The notes under the pieces: model-generated
What the model was told of the DNA's origin: nothing
Seen by the model: the letters and a program-made list of their open reading frames with translations, nothing else
Database searches by the model: none
Made by a program: the position numbers and the translations under genes
Shown: piece by piece, positions 35,061 to 46,601 of the stretch
Layout of the letters: every line of letters starts with the position of its first letter
Position numbering within the stretch: position 1 is the first letter of the stretch
Assembly (NCBI GenBank): GCA_001599595.1
Contig: BCHH01000007.1
Location: 1,061,179 to 1,125,178 of the forward strand
Reading direction: 5' to 3'
DNA from: Beverwykella pulmonaria
Taxonomy: Eukaryota; Ascomycota; Dothideomycetes; Pleosporales; Melanommataceae
DNA length: 64,000 nt

Positions 35061-37030
35061 CTATCTTCCAAATCCGAACCATCCTCTCCTTGCGGGCTGC
35101 GCTTCCTCTACATTCTCGTCTACTTGCATCTTCTCAGGCTCTTGTGCGTGCGCTAGAGGTTCCCGCCCTGGGTATTCGATATAGTTCCACGCTACGTCGA
35201 GAAAGAGCGGTTTGACGGGAACCGGCTTCAGCTTCGGCGGCCAGGTGACTAGATTCTTCAAGTCTACGGAGCCCGACGTTGGGTACTCGTTGAGTCTCTC
35301 TACAACAGGCGCAGCAGTGGTTAGCTGGGCCTTGGCCGCTGTCTCCGAGTTGGAGGAGAGTTGTGACAGTGCCACGAGTCCGCGGTAATGTGATGTAAGG
35401 TTTCCCAAGTTCTGCTTTAGCGTTTGAGCTTGTTGCTCAGACACCGCTAACTTCGGGACACTGGATAAGGACGTTGTCGGCCTGGGAGAGGAGAGGGCCA
35501 GCGCTGAGAGCGATAGCGCTCGATTGCAGAGCGCGAGTGCTTGTTTGGGTGCAGACAGGAAAGCATGAGAATGCGATAGGTTCAGGCACTTCAACGCTTG
35601 GAAGTACGCGCGTTGACCATCCAGTTCGGCAACGAATCCAGCATCTCGAACAGCACCCCTCAGCTCCTTGATAGAGTCGATACTTTGCAGAATCGCGTCA
35701 TAGAGTGCAACACGTTCCCGCAGTCTCGCTAGCTTACGTCCAGTGGGCTCTTCTCGCTGAATCCACTCTTTCCCATCCTTTCGTGACCGCTGCGGTTTCC
35801 GCATTGCATTTGGAGGAAAGGTAAGCCCATCATCCGACCCGATCAGGACCCTATTGCGGCCTACTCGCCACGCAATGAGATCGTAGTTGACAGCAAGACT
35901 CGTCACGCGAAGATCTTGCACACGTGCGTCCCCTTCATCCACGCCCTCTTTCTCTAGCTCTTCAATGGCTCGCCGTGTTGCGTCGGCAGCGTCTTGGCTT
36001 GCGATTAGAACATGATCGTAAGCGTTCGCTCTATCTTTCGGCGAGCTGGTTGAATCTAATAATGAGACCAACTCCGTGGAAGCCGTATCAACGGAAACAA
36101 GAGCCTGGCCGATTGCTGCATCCACTATATTGGCCGTCCGGCTTCGCCAGGTGATTTTCGAGCCTAGCATAAGTTAGAAGAGGGCACAATCGACGCTTTT
36201 GTAACACATACCTGATGGGGCAGTTTCTTCCTCCTGCAAGGCTGTTGCATCGAGCTTCTCGACCGCCTGGACTAGCTCTGACTCATCTCGGGGGAAAAAC
36301 TTCTTCGACACTGCTGGCACACCCACAGTACGCGGGATTCGATGCTGGTAGGCGGCATATCGAATGCTCGGGTCGGTTGTGTTTGCCAGTATTTCCTTGA
36401 ACAGGTCCTTCTTTGTCGCTTTCAGCAAAGAACTGTAGATCACCCTGGCTGCAGAGTAATTGGTCAGACACGATTCCCACCTCTTGGGAGGCCCATCGCT
36501 GGCCTTTACGCCTTCTGCCTGTTTCTCAAACTCTTGCGCTCCAGCTAGCGAATATGCATATGCCTTTGCTTCCAAGATATCCGTGTCGGTTGCCCCGCTC
36601 ACTGTCTGGTTCGAGAGCAATTCTGCAACCTCTTGTGCGTACCGAAGTGCCTTATGGAGTCTCGATAGAATGTGCTGCCGTGTAGAGCCTGTAATGTTCT
36701 TGTCCGCATTGTCCTCGGAATGAGCTGCCTTCATAGCCATTGCGTGCGCCCACGCCCGCTCGGAGGTGAGGAGAAGAAGGTGGAGAAACCTGGGCAACGT
36801 TAGCAAAATATGTATGAACTTCAATCGGTCATGTCACACTCAATGTTTTTTGCGATATCCTCCGCCGTCACGGGCGCCTTCGCCGCATATTTCGCATTTT
36901 TGGCTGTTGCCCGCCCGAGCTTCTTCCGCACAATGCGCAGTCGCCGTGAGAGCTGGCCCCGGTATGTGTTGTAGTCGCCTAACAGGAACGCCGACTCCCG
37001 GAAGTCGACTATGAATTTTGTAATATCCAT
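35061..37030 (-). CDS. SRP68: Signal recognition particle subunit SRP68
   Basis: Three exons (36840-37030, 36212-36789, 35061-36163) encode 623 aa; introns are 50 and 48 bp. SRP68 forms a heterodimer with SRP72 on the S domain of 7S RNA and acts in co-translational targeting to the ER. The N-terminal RNA-binding domain is recognisable: GDYNTYRGQLSRRLR, RKKLGRATAKNAKY and then FLHLLLLTSERAWAHAM, which is rebuilt across intron 1. Later family marks are YSAARVIYSSLL, RYAAYQHR and the C-terminal PLFLDVAWNYIEYP. The start is placed at 37030 (MDITKF), matching relatives; an in-frame ATG two codons earlier (37036) is equally possible. The gene is divergent from the PPR gene, with 412 bp between the start codons. 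Confidence 0.95.
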
Positions 37031-37442
37031 CCTCACGATAGCATAGTCGTGATGTGGAGTGCGACCTGGAGGGGTAACTAAGTCGTAGCATCACCGAATC
37101 GCCGAAGTTTTTCCTAGCGGCCCCGTGATCGCGATGTCCAAAAGTTCTAGATATCGTTCGATCCGCTACCAACACCGCCAATCACCACTGTTCTCGTTCG
37201 CTCTCTTTGTGTCCCATCATCTCCCTTTGCGGTGCCTGCTCGCTCACGGAATTGCCCATTGCTCGTCAATTACGCTCAGTCACGCATGCATTGAGACCAG
37301 AGGAGGAATGCAAAGCTGTAAGCTCCGACTTCCAGCGTTGAGATGTCCGTGGGAGCACCATTTAATTCTAGTAACCTGTAGAACTTCTTTTGCTCTTCGG
37401 TAATTCGTGGCGGCGACCATCACGCTCCTAGTGCGGAGGGGG
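37031..37442. promoter_or_regulatory. Shared divergent promoter of SRP68 and the PPR gene
   Basis: The 412-bp gap separates the two start codons. It must hold both promoters. No TATA box is evident, as is usual for housekeeping genes. Confidence 0.5.
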
Positions 37443-40400
37443 ATGCTTGAGCGGGCTCCAACATGCCTCGAGACCGGACGGCACCTCTTGCGAACTTCCA
37501 AACGATGCCCGCGCGGTCGACGAACACTCCACTCCTCATTTTGGCACCACGGTGCCAGCGACCTGAATTTACCGATATGGTGGGCTTCTCCCGGGATATT
37601 CGAGCGTGCAAGTGGTGACAGTGGTAGTGGACGCAAGACACCTCAGGAATCAAGCCGAAGCAATGGACTGCTTCTTGACTTTTTATACCCTGAAAAAACG
37701 GTCACCATGCTCGAGCGGATCTCCACGTACGGATTGGCCGCACGTGAGACTCAACGGAAATCCCAGCTCAGTAAGAGCGGCATTCGTCAGTTTTCAACGA
37801 CGCACTGGAAAGGCAAAGAAATAGATGAGGTGGAGGACGCATTCTCTTCCTTGTTCCCCAAATCTGTAAAAGCCGATCTTGGTGAAGAAGACGCAAATTC
37901 TACAACTCGGCGGGACTCTAAAAGAATCGACCATGAAGCCGAAGAAGTGAGCTATGCCACTTGGCGCAAAGCGAGAGGAGCAGAAATTGATGACGAAGAA
38001 GCAAAAGCAAAAGGGTTGCGGGATATTAAAATGCGGGAGATTCAGCTGCGACAAGACATGGAAGAGAGGCTGATAGGAAATACTGCGAGCGATGCTCTCT
38101 ATAGTCTTCTCAAGGCGAAGGAAATCGGGAAGCAAGAGCTATCCTGGCGGCTATATTCTGCAATTCAAGAGTCCAGTCGCACATCGGATCTGAAAGCGAC
38201 ACTCCTCGAGTATCTGACTTCTCACACCGTCTCAGTCGAATCTAGTCGCGTGCTCCAGGTATTTGATACCCTACCACTGAAAGATCGGCGCGCATCCTCA
38301 TATCGGGCAGCCATCTCTGCCTATGTGGCACTACGGATGGTTGGTCCAGCAATTCGACTCTACGAGGAAGCCGCTTCTAGATTTTCTGGACTTGACTGTG
38401 GGACAGACGCCCTTTTGGCACGCACTATTGAAGACAACCAATGGGACCTTACGCTGCGTGTGTTCAAGACGTTCCTGTCATCTCCCCTACCCTTTTACAT
38501 CCAAGACCATCCCTTCAACTACTACAGAGACGACCTCAAAGCAGTATGGAATTTCGTTGCTCAACTACCGGTCTTGAGCGGACACTTACTGTCCCTACTT
38601 GAACATGCCGAAAAATTTCATCACGAACTCCAATCCAAGAGAGAAAACCGGACGGTTCTCCGAACTTTTATGAACGGATTTGTGCCAGAAGTGGTCGAAC
38701 AAGTCTTGACACCGATCGATCCGGATGAAAAACATATTTTGGAACTTTTGCTTGGATTGTTTCGCGATTTACGGGCTCTGAATCTTCCAAGAGCATCTTC
38801 TTACGACTTTACTCTCAATCGGTTGTTGAGTCTGCCCAGGTACCGCAAATATACCAACCAGCGAAAGGTCTTTCAAGAGCTGTACAACATGTATAGAGAA
38901 GAGTGCATGCAAGATCCAAATCCCTTTATGCGGCCCTCTCAGTCGATTATTACAAACATGATTTTTCAACATGGGGACAAAGGCAGCATCAAGGTTGTCG
39001 GTAACCTCGTAGAAGATTTGCGAATGTTCTACAAAGATCAATGGTGCACACACTACCCAACTTTGATATACCTTATCCAGTTCTATGCCGAATACGGAGA
39101 TATCGACCGGGTTCACGAATATTTTAATGTCCTCCGTACCCATTTCCCGCATGTCACCGATTTACGGACGATTTCATCGCTTTTATATGCCTACGCCAGG
39201 CGAGTGGACGTGCAGGGCACAATGAATCAGTTCAAGCGTATTTCAGAGGAGTTTGGCCTGGTTCCCGACATTGCTTGCTGGAATATTTTACTTCTTGCTT
39301 ACGTAAGAGCCGATGATCTCGACGGAGCCCTTCAGTGCTTTAATAGCATATTGGAATCTGGGGTTGTGCCAGATACATATACCTTCGGGCCTTTATTGGA
39401 TCTCTGTGCTGCAAGAGGCGATGTCGAGGCTTTCGAGGCACTTTACTCAAAGGCTGAGCAGCTCAAAGTGCCGGTCCGAACAGATGTGAAAGCAAGAGCG
39501 GGTTATGTCCAAGCCTTTTTGCAGTCTAGTGACCCAGAGGGCGCCGAGGCAGTCGCTAAAGCAATGGTGCAGAGTCATCAGTCTGGAACGCCTCGTGGCT
39601 CTCTGACACATACATGGAATATGCTGATCACACACTACGCTCTCTCAGGCGATATCGGAAACAGTCGACGGTTATACAGACAGATGATTGAATTCGAAAT
39701 TCCACTCGATTCTTGGACTTATGCGGCCTTGATGCGATCATTAATCGAGGCCCATCAGACAAACGCAGCGTACAAGATACTGAGAGTTACCATGCCGAAC
39801 AACAATGTACAGGTCCACGCGTTCCATTACGCTCTGGTCATCACTGGGTTTCTTCGGGAGGGCCAGTTCGAGCATGCTGCACGTGCTCTCAAGCGAATGG
39901 AGGAGCGAAATGTGAGGCAAACCCAGAATTCGCGCCAAGCTTCTCTTCTTGCTCTCGGAATGGCAGAACTTCGAAAATTACAGCAAGAGCATATCACGAA
40001 CCCCCGCACTCGTCTCATTGCGATTGAGGAAGGCTTAAGACAGATCCTGCTAGAAAGTTATGAGTCCGAGCTTGCAAATCGAGAGCCAAAACATGCGAGG
40101 TTCATAGACTCCAAGGAGCACAGTGTTCCGCAAGGCTATTTCGGGCTCCTGATTTTGCTGTACAGTACTCGAGGAGCCTACGAGATCTGCAAAGAATTGT
40201 TCGAAGCTGCTTCAACGGCGAAAGCGAACGAGGCGAATTACGAACCCCCGATCATGCTTCTCACTACCATCATGGAAGCTCACTTCCAGGCCAAAGAATA
40301 CGACGAGGTCGCAAAATGCTGGGAACTCGCGCGGAAACAGGCCGATAAGCTCGTTAAGACCTTACAGCAAGTCATGGACCCCCAGCCGTCAAAGATAGAG

Positions 40401-40994
40401 TTCGACTCCCTCCTCGATCCTGGCCTTAAGGAAAGCGGGTCCTCAACATTCATTGCTATGAACCGCCGCCATGTCCTCTACCGCGCTGCCAGAATCTACA
40501 TTCGCAGTCTGCTCGTACAAGACGATGCTAAGAAAATCCAGGAAGCGCAGCGCACGATCAGCCACCTCCTAACGAACGGCTACGTCATCGATAACCTCAC
40601 CTGGAACGAATTCATCCAGATGCTCGCGCGTCGCGGCCGTATTGTCGACGCCTTCTCGGCCTGTGAGCAGTACCTGATGCCAGGGTTTCCCGGCTGGCGC
40701 ACGCTCCAACCGTACCACAGCCGCCACAACGTGCGTGGCTTCATCTGGATGGATATCCGCCCCCGCGAGGTGGGTCGCAAGGCCATGCTGCCGCGGTACA
40801 AAACGCTCGTCATTCTTGCGGCAGCGTATGCGCAGATTAAAAGAGACGAGGCGAATGGAATGGGGTATAATCCTGAAATTGGGGGTTGGGCGAGAGAGGT
40901 ACTGGAGACGATTAGTCCATTAACGGTTAGGGCTATTGAGACGATGCCTAGGACGGGAGATCGGTTGCAGTCGAGGTATATAGAAGGGATGTAG
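37443..40994 (+). CDS. Mitochondrial pentatricopeptide-repeat (PPR) protein
   Basis: A single exon of 1183 codons begins at the first ATG (37443); the frame is open upstream to a GTG at 37407 but has no earlier ATG. The N-terminus is rich in Arg, Thr and Ser and contains GIRQFSTTHWKGK, as expected of a mitochondrial import signal. The body is alpha-helical with PPR units, clearest in the middle: LLAYVRADDLDGALQCFNSI, LESGVVPDTYTFGPLLDLC and LITHYALSGDIGNSRRLYRQ. PPR proteins bind organelle RNA base by base and act in stability, processing or translation of mitochondrial messages (family knowledge). Fungal relatives include Cya5/Pet309-like translational factors, but I cannot assign orthology. 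The lack of introns in 3.5 kb is notable among its neighbours. Confidence 0.9.
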   Translation: MLERAPTCLETGRHLLRTSKRCPRGRRTLHSSFWHHGASDLNLPIWWASPGIFERASGDSGSGRKTPQESSRSNGLLLDFLYPEKTVTMLERISTYGLAARETQRKSQLSKSGIRQFSTTHWKGKEIDEVEDAFSSLFPKSVKADLGEEDANSTTRRDSKRIDHEAEEVSYATWRKARGAEIDDEEAKAKGLRDIKMREIQLRQDMEERLIGNTASDALYSLLKAKEIGKQELSWRLYSAIQESSRTSDLKATLLEYLTSHTVSVESSRVLQVFDTLPLKDRRASSYRAAISAYVALRMVGPAIRLYEEAASRFSGLDCGTDALLARTIEDNQWDLTLRVFKTFLSSPLPFYIQDHPFNYYRDDLKAVWNFVAQLPVLSGHLLSLLEHAEKFHHELQSKRENRTVLRTFMNGFVPEVVEQVLTPIDPDEKHILELLLGLFRDLRALNLPRASSYDFTLNRLLSLPRYRKYTNQRKVFQELYNMYREECMQDPNPFMRPSQSIITNMIFQHGDKGSIKVVGNLVEDLRMFYKDQWCTHYPTLIYLIQFYAEYGDIDRVHEYFNVLRTHFPHVTDLRTISSLLYAYARRVDVQGTMNQFKRISEEFGLVPDIACWNILLLAYVRADDLDGALQCFNSILESGVVPDTYTFGPLLDLCAARGDVEAFEALYSKAEQLKVPVRTDVKARAGYVQAFLQSSDPEGAEAVAKAMVQSHQSGTPRGSLTHTWNMLITHYALSGDIGNSRRLYRQMIEFEIPLDSWTYAALMRSLIEAHQTNAAYKILRVTMPNNNVQVHAFHYALVITGFLREGQFEHAARALKRMEERNVRQTQNSRQASLLALGMAELRKLQQEHITNPRTRLIAIEEGLRQILLESYESELANREPKHARFIDSKEHSVPQGYFGLLILLYSTRGAYEICKELFEAASTAKANEANYEPPIMLLTTIMEAHFQAKEYDEVAKCWELARKQADKLVKTLQQVMDPQPSKIEFDSLLDPGLKESGSSTFIAMNRRHVLYRAARIYIRSLLVQDDAKKIQEAQRTISHLLTNGYVIDNLTWNEFIQMLARRGRIVDAFSACEQYLMPGFPGWRTLQPYHSRHNVRGFIWMDIRPREVGRKAMLPRYKTLVILAAAYAQIKRDEANGMGYNPEIGGWAREVLETISPLTVRAIETMPRTGDRLQSRYIEGM

Positions 40995-41434
40995 ATATAG
41001 AAGTTGCTTGTGTAAAGTGATAAAGATACGCCGGTGAGGCTTGTATGGATATTGTACATGTAATGTAAGATAATGGTGGCATGATGGCGTAGTTGAATGG
41101 AGTGTATATACGATTGTGGTAGCAGATATACATCGATGGTGTTGTTCTGAGGGTTGGATCTGGTGGTGCTTTCCCGTTCCTTATCACTCACGTCTGGATG
41201 ATGTCAGGTCTTGGGTTGGCCACGGAGCTTGTTTGCACGTGCGTCGACCACATCTCCTCGACCCTCTCACCTCACCAACACCTTCACCGACTCAACAAGC
41301 TCAACAATATGCAGCGGACAATTTTAATTGGCAAAACACCAATTTGGCTAAGGAATCCTATAGTATGCCCCCCTCTTCCCACTGACACCGGTGATTGTTA
41401 ACAACTATCCCATGGCCTCCATATCCCAGCACCG
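40995..41434. other. Intergenic region between convergent genes
   Basis: Convergent 3' flanks of the PPR and zinc-finger/ankyrin genes. I see nothing further. Confidence 0.5.
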
Positions 41435-43454
41435 CTAGAGTTCGTCGCTGATGAGGTAGTCTTCCATCCAGTTATCTTCCATTCCCATGTCCATCTCCAG
41501 GTCCTTGTCCGAATCTAGATCTTCGCTGCGCTCCATTTCCAGGACGATCGTCGACAGCGCTGAACCCCTTTCCACCGGCTTGAGTGTTGAAGGTGATACC
41601 TGATGATCGTTGGAGTCGTCGATGGCTCCGGCTGTTAGAAGGATGTTTACGATTTCTTTGTAGCCGCGGCGTCTTGCGAATTTGAGGGCGGTTTCGTTTT
41701 TATTATACCCAAGGCCCCAATGACCCTCGACGGTGCGTGCCTCGATGTCGATGTCTTTATGCTGGAGAAGCAGTTCCACCACCCTAGCATGGCCATTCAT
41801 TACTGCAAGATGTAATGGTGTCTCGCCAAACCCACTTCGGGCATTCACCTGAATGTCTTTATGGCTGAGAAGTAATCTCATGACCTCTATGCTAGATGCC
41901 ATTGTGGCGAAATGCAGTGGCGTTCGATTATGGTAGTACTGATGCCGGTTAATGGTACCCTGTTTCAAGTCTACGCCTCTCGTTTGAAGGAGCAGCTTTG
42001 CCACCCCCAAGTGACCCCTCGAAGCGGCCAGATGCAATGGGGATCTAATGAAGACGCCTTCCTTTGCTTTCAAGCAAGTCGTGCCGAAGCGTTTATCGTT
42101 TAAGAGAAGTCTTAAAATATTCAGCTCTCCGAAATATGACGCGAGATGGGTTGCCGTTTGCTTCCTGTCGTCTATAGCATCAATATTGACTTGTTTGTAG
42201 GTCAACAATCGCCGTACAATATGTTCATGACCCTTCATGACGGCAAGGTGTAATGGAGTGTGCCCATTTCCAGTTCTTAAGTTTATATCCACTCCTTGAG
42301 TGCCTAATAGCATGTCTACGACCCGGTCATGGCCACGAAGGACTGCGTAATGAATGGGAGCATATACTCTATGAGACGAAGCATTTAAGCGAATGGAATC
42401 GTGTCTGAGCAGTTCTTTTAATATCGCTTCATTTCCTGAGCTCGCAGCAAGATGCAACGGTGTGCATCCAGTATCAGACCGCACATTCACATCGAGCGAT
42501 GGATGTGTAAGCAGCGCTCTTGCTATTGAATCGCGTCCGTACTTTGCAGCATAATGCAATGGAGCCCATCCGGTGCCACTCCTTGCGTTTATGTCAACTC
42601 CAGGATACAAAAGCAGCGCTTTTATGATCGAATCATCTCTGGATGCTGCAGCAAGATGAAGAAGAGAAAGAGGCCCCTCGGAGATGTATTCAGTTCCTAG
42701 ATATTTCACCAAGACCTGGATAAGTTGTACTTGGCCCGATTGAATCGCACTGTAGGTGATTGATCGACCACGTTTGTCTACAGCCCTGCCGTCTGCTCCT
42801 CGATCTAACAGGGTTCTTGTGGCCTCCACATGTCCACCTTCTGCTGCTTCTTGTAATGCCGTTCGTCCCATGCCATTTCGTTCAGTCAACTCAGCTCCTC
42901 TGTCTAATAACTGTACTAGCATATCTGTGTGTCCGGCTCTTGCAGCACAATGCAGCAGTGTTGATCCGTCGACCGCTTTTGCTGATACGTCAACTCGATC
43001 AATCAGGTATTCGAAAACGCTCATAGATCCAGCTCCTGTAGCGTCCCATAGCTCCGGTATTGTAATTTCGCTTCCAGGGTTTTTTAATAGTTCTTCTTTT
43101 GTGGCGTTCAACCTCCCTTTCACTTCGTTCCCTAAACCATGAACTCTACGTAAGTGCTGACGCAGATTGTCTCTCCTTGTTGCGTTGAAGTCACACTCTG
43201 GGACACTGCACGGAAATTTCCTGTTCCCCGCTCGATGTCGGGCTTGTATGTGCCGGGCGAGGTCTAGTCGCAGTGCAAAGCCTTTCTCGCAGAATTCGCA
43301 ACCGTATGGCTTGGAATGCGTTTTACAGTGCTGGCTATCAAGACATCAGTCAAGTTCAATGCCTCGTATGCGAAGAATCTCACTTGTATCGTCCACGAGT
43401 CGGAAAAGTTTTCGGACATTTATCGCACGCGAAAAACTCCATTGAGCTCGTCAT
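41435..43454 (-). CDS. C2H2 zinc-finger / ankyrin-repeat fusion protein
   Basis: Two exons (43384-43454, 41435-43334) encode 656 aa; the 49-bp intron splits the first finger. Three C2H2 fingers lead: C10-x2-C13-x12-H26-x3-H30, C36-x2-C39-x12-H52-x4-H57 and C66-x4-C71-x12-H84-x4-H89. From about residue 120 to 600 there are a dozen or so ankyrin repeats (GSTLLHCAARAGH, TPLHLAASSGNEAI, TPLHLAVMKGHEHIV). An acidic tail follows (DLDSDKDLEMDMGMED). The start at 43454 completes the first finger, and splicing supplies its two His. Such C2H2-ANK proteins are found in dothideomycetes and their relatives. The fingers suggest DNA or RNA binding, the ankyrin array protein binding. Regulatory role is likely; targets unknown. 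Its first 71 coding bases would be missed without the splice. Confidence 0.88.
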
Positions 43455-43918
43455 TCTGGTGTTGATTTGATAGAACTTCCTGGTCGTTCTTTAAAGCGTC
43501 TTTGTTTGTAGCCACACCGCATGATCTTCTTGAGCATTTATTGTTGCAGCAGTTCGTCCATGGAGCTTCCACAAAAGGCCCAGATGCGACATCACTTATT
43601 GAGGGCGCTGAACATGGAATCTATTGGTCGCCCTAATCATGCTTATGCTCTGTGGCTGCTACCAAATGCAGTGTGACCTTAGGGCGCTCAGCGCACAATC
43701 CTCCCTGCACCTCCGCACATATGAGCTCTGAAGTGTCCGTAGTGAAGACGTCTTTCCGCTCTTTCGCTCCATCTTTTGTCTTTCTCGCACACTCCATTAA
43801 GCTTGAATTCCACCTTGCAACGCAAAATATCTTGCATCCTTGATCTCTACCGACGAGCTTCTCCTGCAGATTGGCACAGGCTTTCACCAACAGCTTCGTT
43901 TCGCATAGCACACCTACG
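43455..43918. promoter_or_regulatory. Divergent promoter between two zinc-finger genes
   Basis: The 464-bp space separates the start of the zinc-finger/ankyrin gene (minus) from that of the C2H2 regulator (plus). The arrangement suggests co-expression. No clear TATA box or long repeat is visible. Confidence 0.45.
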
Positions 43919-44787
43919 ATGTCTACATCGCAGACGAATGAAGACGGAAAGCCGAAGACGTATCTGCCATTGACAACAGCCAAGGACAATTTCAGGTGAA
44001 TTTTTTTTTAGGCTGACGCAGTTATGCCTTTAGTTGTGCGAAGGTGGAGGACGAACGGCGCTGCCACCCACCTGCACTCGGCCATGCAGGTCTGTGGAGC
44101 CCCAGGTCTGATGACTTCAACTTTCTATACCGAAGCACTCCCCGGACCAGCCTTACGCATGATCAACTCTCCCAGAATGTCGACGACTTCGGACCTCATT
44201 ATTATCCCTTCGAACCCTACTATTACCTTGGACCATACCATGGTCACAACAACGCTTTCCATAGTGCCCCGTCACTGAACTATGCGAATGGCCTCAACAC
44301 CAATTCTGGCTTCATGCCGACGAACAGCTTTCCTATGGCCAACTTCGATTGTCTAGGAATGGACCTCACCGGTGCTGGTTTCGAGCCGCTTTCCAACGTC
44401 TCCTTGCAGAACGAAATTGCCGTTCACTGGCCAATCATTCCGACTATCCTGCAGCCTGATGACTCCCTTCCGCTGGTCCCACAACCTCATCCCCCTCCCT
44501 CACCGGCCGGTCTTGTGGTCCAACCAACCCCTGCTCCAGCCTCACTACCGCTGACACGACGAGCTCGATTGCCGGCTCGCAAATTCGACAACGCCGCCAA
44601 TAAGGATCGCCTTCGATGCCCCGAGGGATGTTCTGAAACGTTCGGCCGCCCGGCAGATTATCGTCGCCATATGAAAAAACATCAGGCTCGGCCATATAAG
44701 TGCATGGACAGCGACTGCACTAAGACGGATTATCGCCTTGACAAGATGAGGGATCATGCTAAGAGGGTCCATGGGATCAACCTCTAG
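43919..44787 (+). CDS. C2H2 zinc-finger transcription factor
   Basis: Two exons (43919-43995, 44034-44787) encode 276 aa. The intron is very short (38 bp), with donor GTGAAT, a T-run, branch-like CTGAC and acceptor TTTAG; it is needed because the main frame has no ATG before a stop at 44014-44016. The N-terminal two-thirds are rich in Tyr, Asn and Pro (YYPFEPYYYLGPYHG; then a Pro stretch), like activation regions. At the C-terminus are two C2H2 fingers: one with CX3C spacing (CPEGCSETF...RRHMKKH) and one with CX4C (CMDSDCTKTDY...DHAKRVH). This pair layout is common in uncharacterised fungal regulators. DNA targets are unknown. The gene diverges from the zinc-finger/ankyrin gene. Confidence 0.8.
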
Positions 44788-46601
44788 GCTGTCTCTGGTG
44801 ATGCCAAGGTGGGCCTTGGTGAGAGTGAGGAACTCCTGAAGTGTACAGGATGCTCCATAGCTTTGGGTATTGATGATGGATATAGTTTGTGATGGATTCC
44901 AATCTCTATTTTTGTGCTCATGTTCTGTCATTCATTACTGGGATTCCCTTTACACACTCATTTGTGTTTTGTTGTTCTGGGTATCTCGAAATTGAATAAA
45001 CCTATCTCTCGTTACAATGTGAGTTCGTGTCTCTCTAACTCGAAACCCCGAACACAAGTGCCATCCTCAGCCTCAGCCCAGTCACGATCTACACCCCGAT
45101 GTTCCGGTCAAGAGCGACGCAGCTCGAACAACTCACATTGCAGCTGCATGCATCAATATGTGCGCCGCTCATTCTCATTGGACCACTGCGCCCCAGACTT
45201 TGATTGGACGAAGACGCCCTCCTCGTATTGTGCCGACTGCTGGACCAGTGATTTTGGCTGAAGACGCCCTTCGAAATTTTGATGGTGGGAGTGTGGTGGC
45301 ACTCGATTAGCCTGTGGGTTTCGTGGACGGCCACGGAGAATCCGCGAGGCCGACGTCGGCGTGGTGGTGATGCCAACATGATCCTTCACTCTGCTGCAAG
45401 AATGGGGCGCGGCACTCCAATAAGGTTTGCAAGACCCCGCCATGCGTAACTACTTTAGACCTTTCTGGCGGGAACATTGCTGCCTTGACATGAGTTTTCA
45501 TGGACACGATGGCTCGGGCTCCCCCTTTTTCCTGTTCCTTTACATTTTGAGGGGATGCTTTCAAAAAATCTGACATTTGCTTGGAAGTATACTTCAGTGC
45601 CGTTAGGCTGGGAAACCTCGAGTCCAGATTTCTATGAATTCAAGCTCAGATGCAGAGCTGGCCATTTCCAATTGTTGACTCTAGCTAACATTGTCGCTAT
45701 TAGCGTGGGGGGATGTTCTTTGCCACTGGATTATCTCGTGAGGTCTTGTGGTGGGGTGAATGGCGACGTCACGTGTAACGTGTAATGCGGCTCGCAATGC
45801 ATTCGTGGAGCAATTGGCATGGTTTAAAGACAACAAAGGATAGTCAGCGACGACCTCAAAACCGCGTTTTCATTCTTGTCCGTTTTTTACACCAACTCAC
45901 GCATTTTGTTCCTTTTGTGTTCTAGACGAGAAGCTGCCTCTCTATTTCTAGCATCTTTTTCTGCCACTCATTTCTCTTCTTTTCAGCACCTTTCATTTGT
46001 GTTTCAGCGTAAGCTTTTCATCTCATTGCTCAAAGTGTGGGTTGGATTTCCCCGCTGCTCGTGCCCGTGTTCCTGTTTGAGCTCTATTTGCCACCGCGTT
46101 CCCCAAAATAGACGAAATGAGCGCATTCCAAGAGCCTCATCGATGTCATGCAATCCGACGGATGTACAAAACGGGCCTAGCAGCGCCCGCATAATGGACC
46201 CTGGAGGATCTGCACGAATAGACGTCACCGCCAAGATATGTCATCATAGCCTGAAAGTAGTTCAAATAGCTGGATGGAACGAAAGGTCCTGCCTTTCGAT
46301 GCCTGGGAGAATAGAGCAATCATTCTACTTGTAGTCATCGGTCTAATATAATTGTAAGTTCACAACCATAAGTGTGCAGGATCACAACCAAAAGAGCGCC
46401 AGGTGAGTCGCAACCGCACATTCCCCGCTTTTTTATTCAATGCTAATTGTCAAAGGAAACAGGCCATCATACGACTGCAACAAACCGTCGACCTTGTTTG
46501 CATACACGAGTCCCGATCTCTCAAGATCACCTGTTTATCTGACACGGGCATATCCCTAACCATACGCGAACCCCGCATTTCCACCACATACATAATCCAG
46601 C
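44788..46601. other. Intergenic region
   Basis: No gene is supported in 1.8 kb. Open frames on both strands have no domains or coherent splice signals. The right end is the promoter of the gene at 46602. Confidence 0.5.

Noticed and set aside
37407..37442. GTG start 12 codons before the PPR gene ATG
   Set aside because: Eukaryotic genes rarely start with GTG; the ATG at 37443 gives a good mitochondrial presequence.
44044..44787. Single-exon model of the C2H2 gene from a GTG
   Set aside because: No ATG is available in that exon before the stop at 44014; the spliced model starting at 43919 is better.
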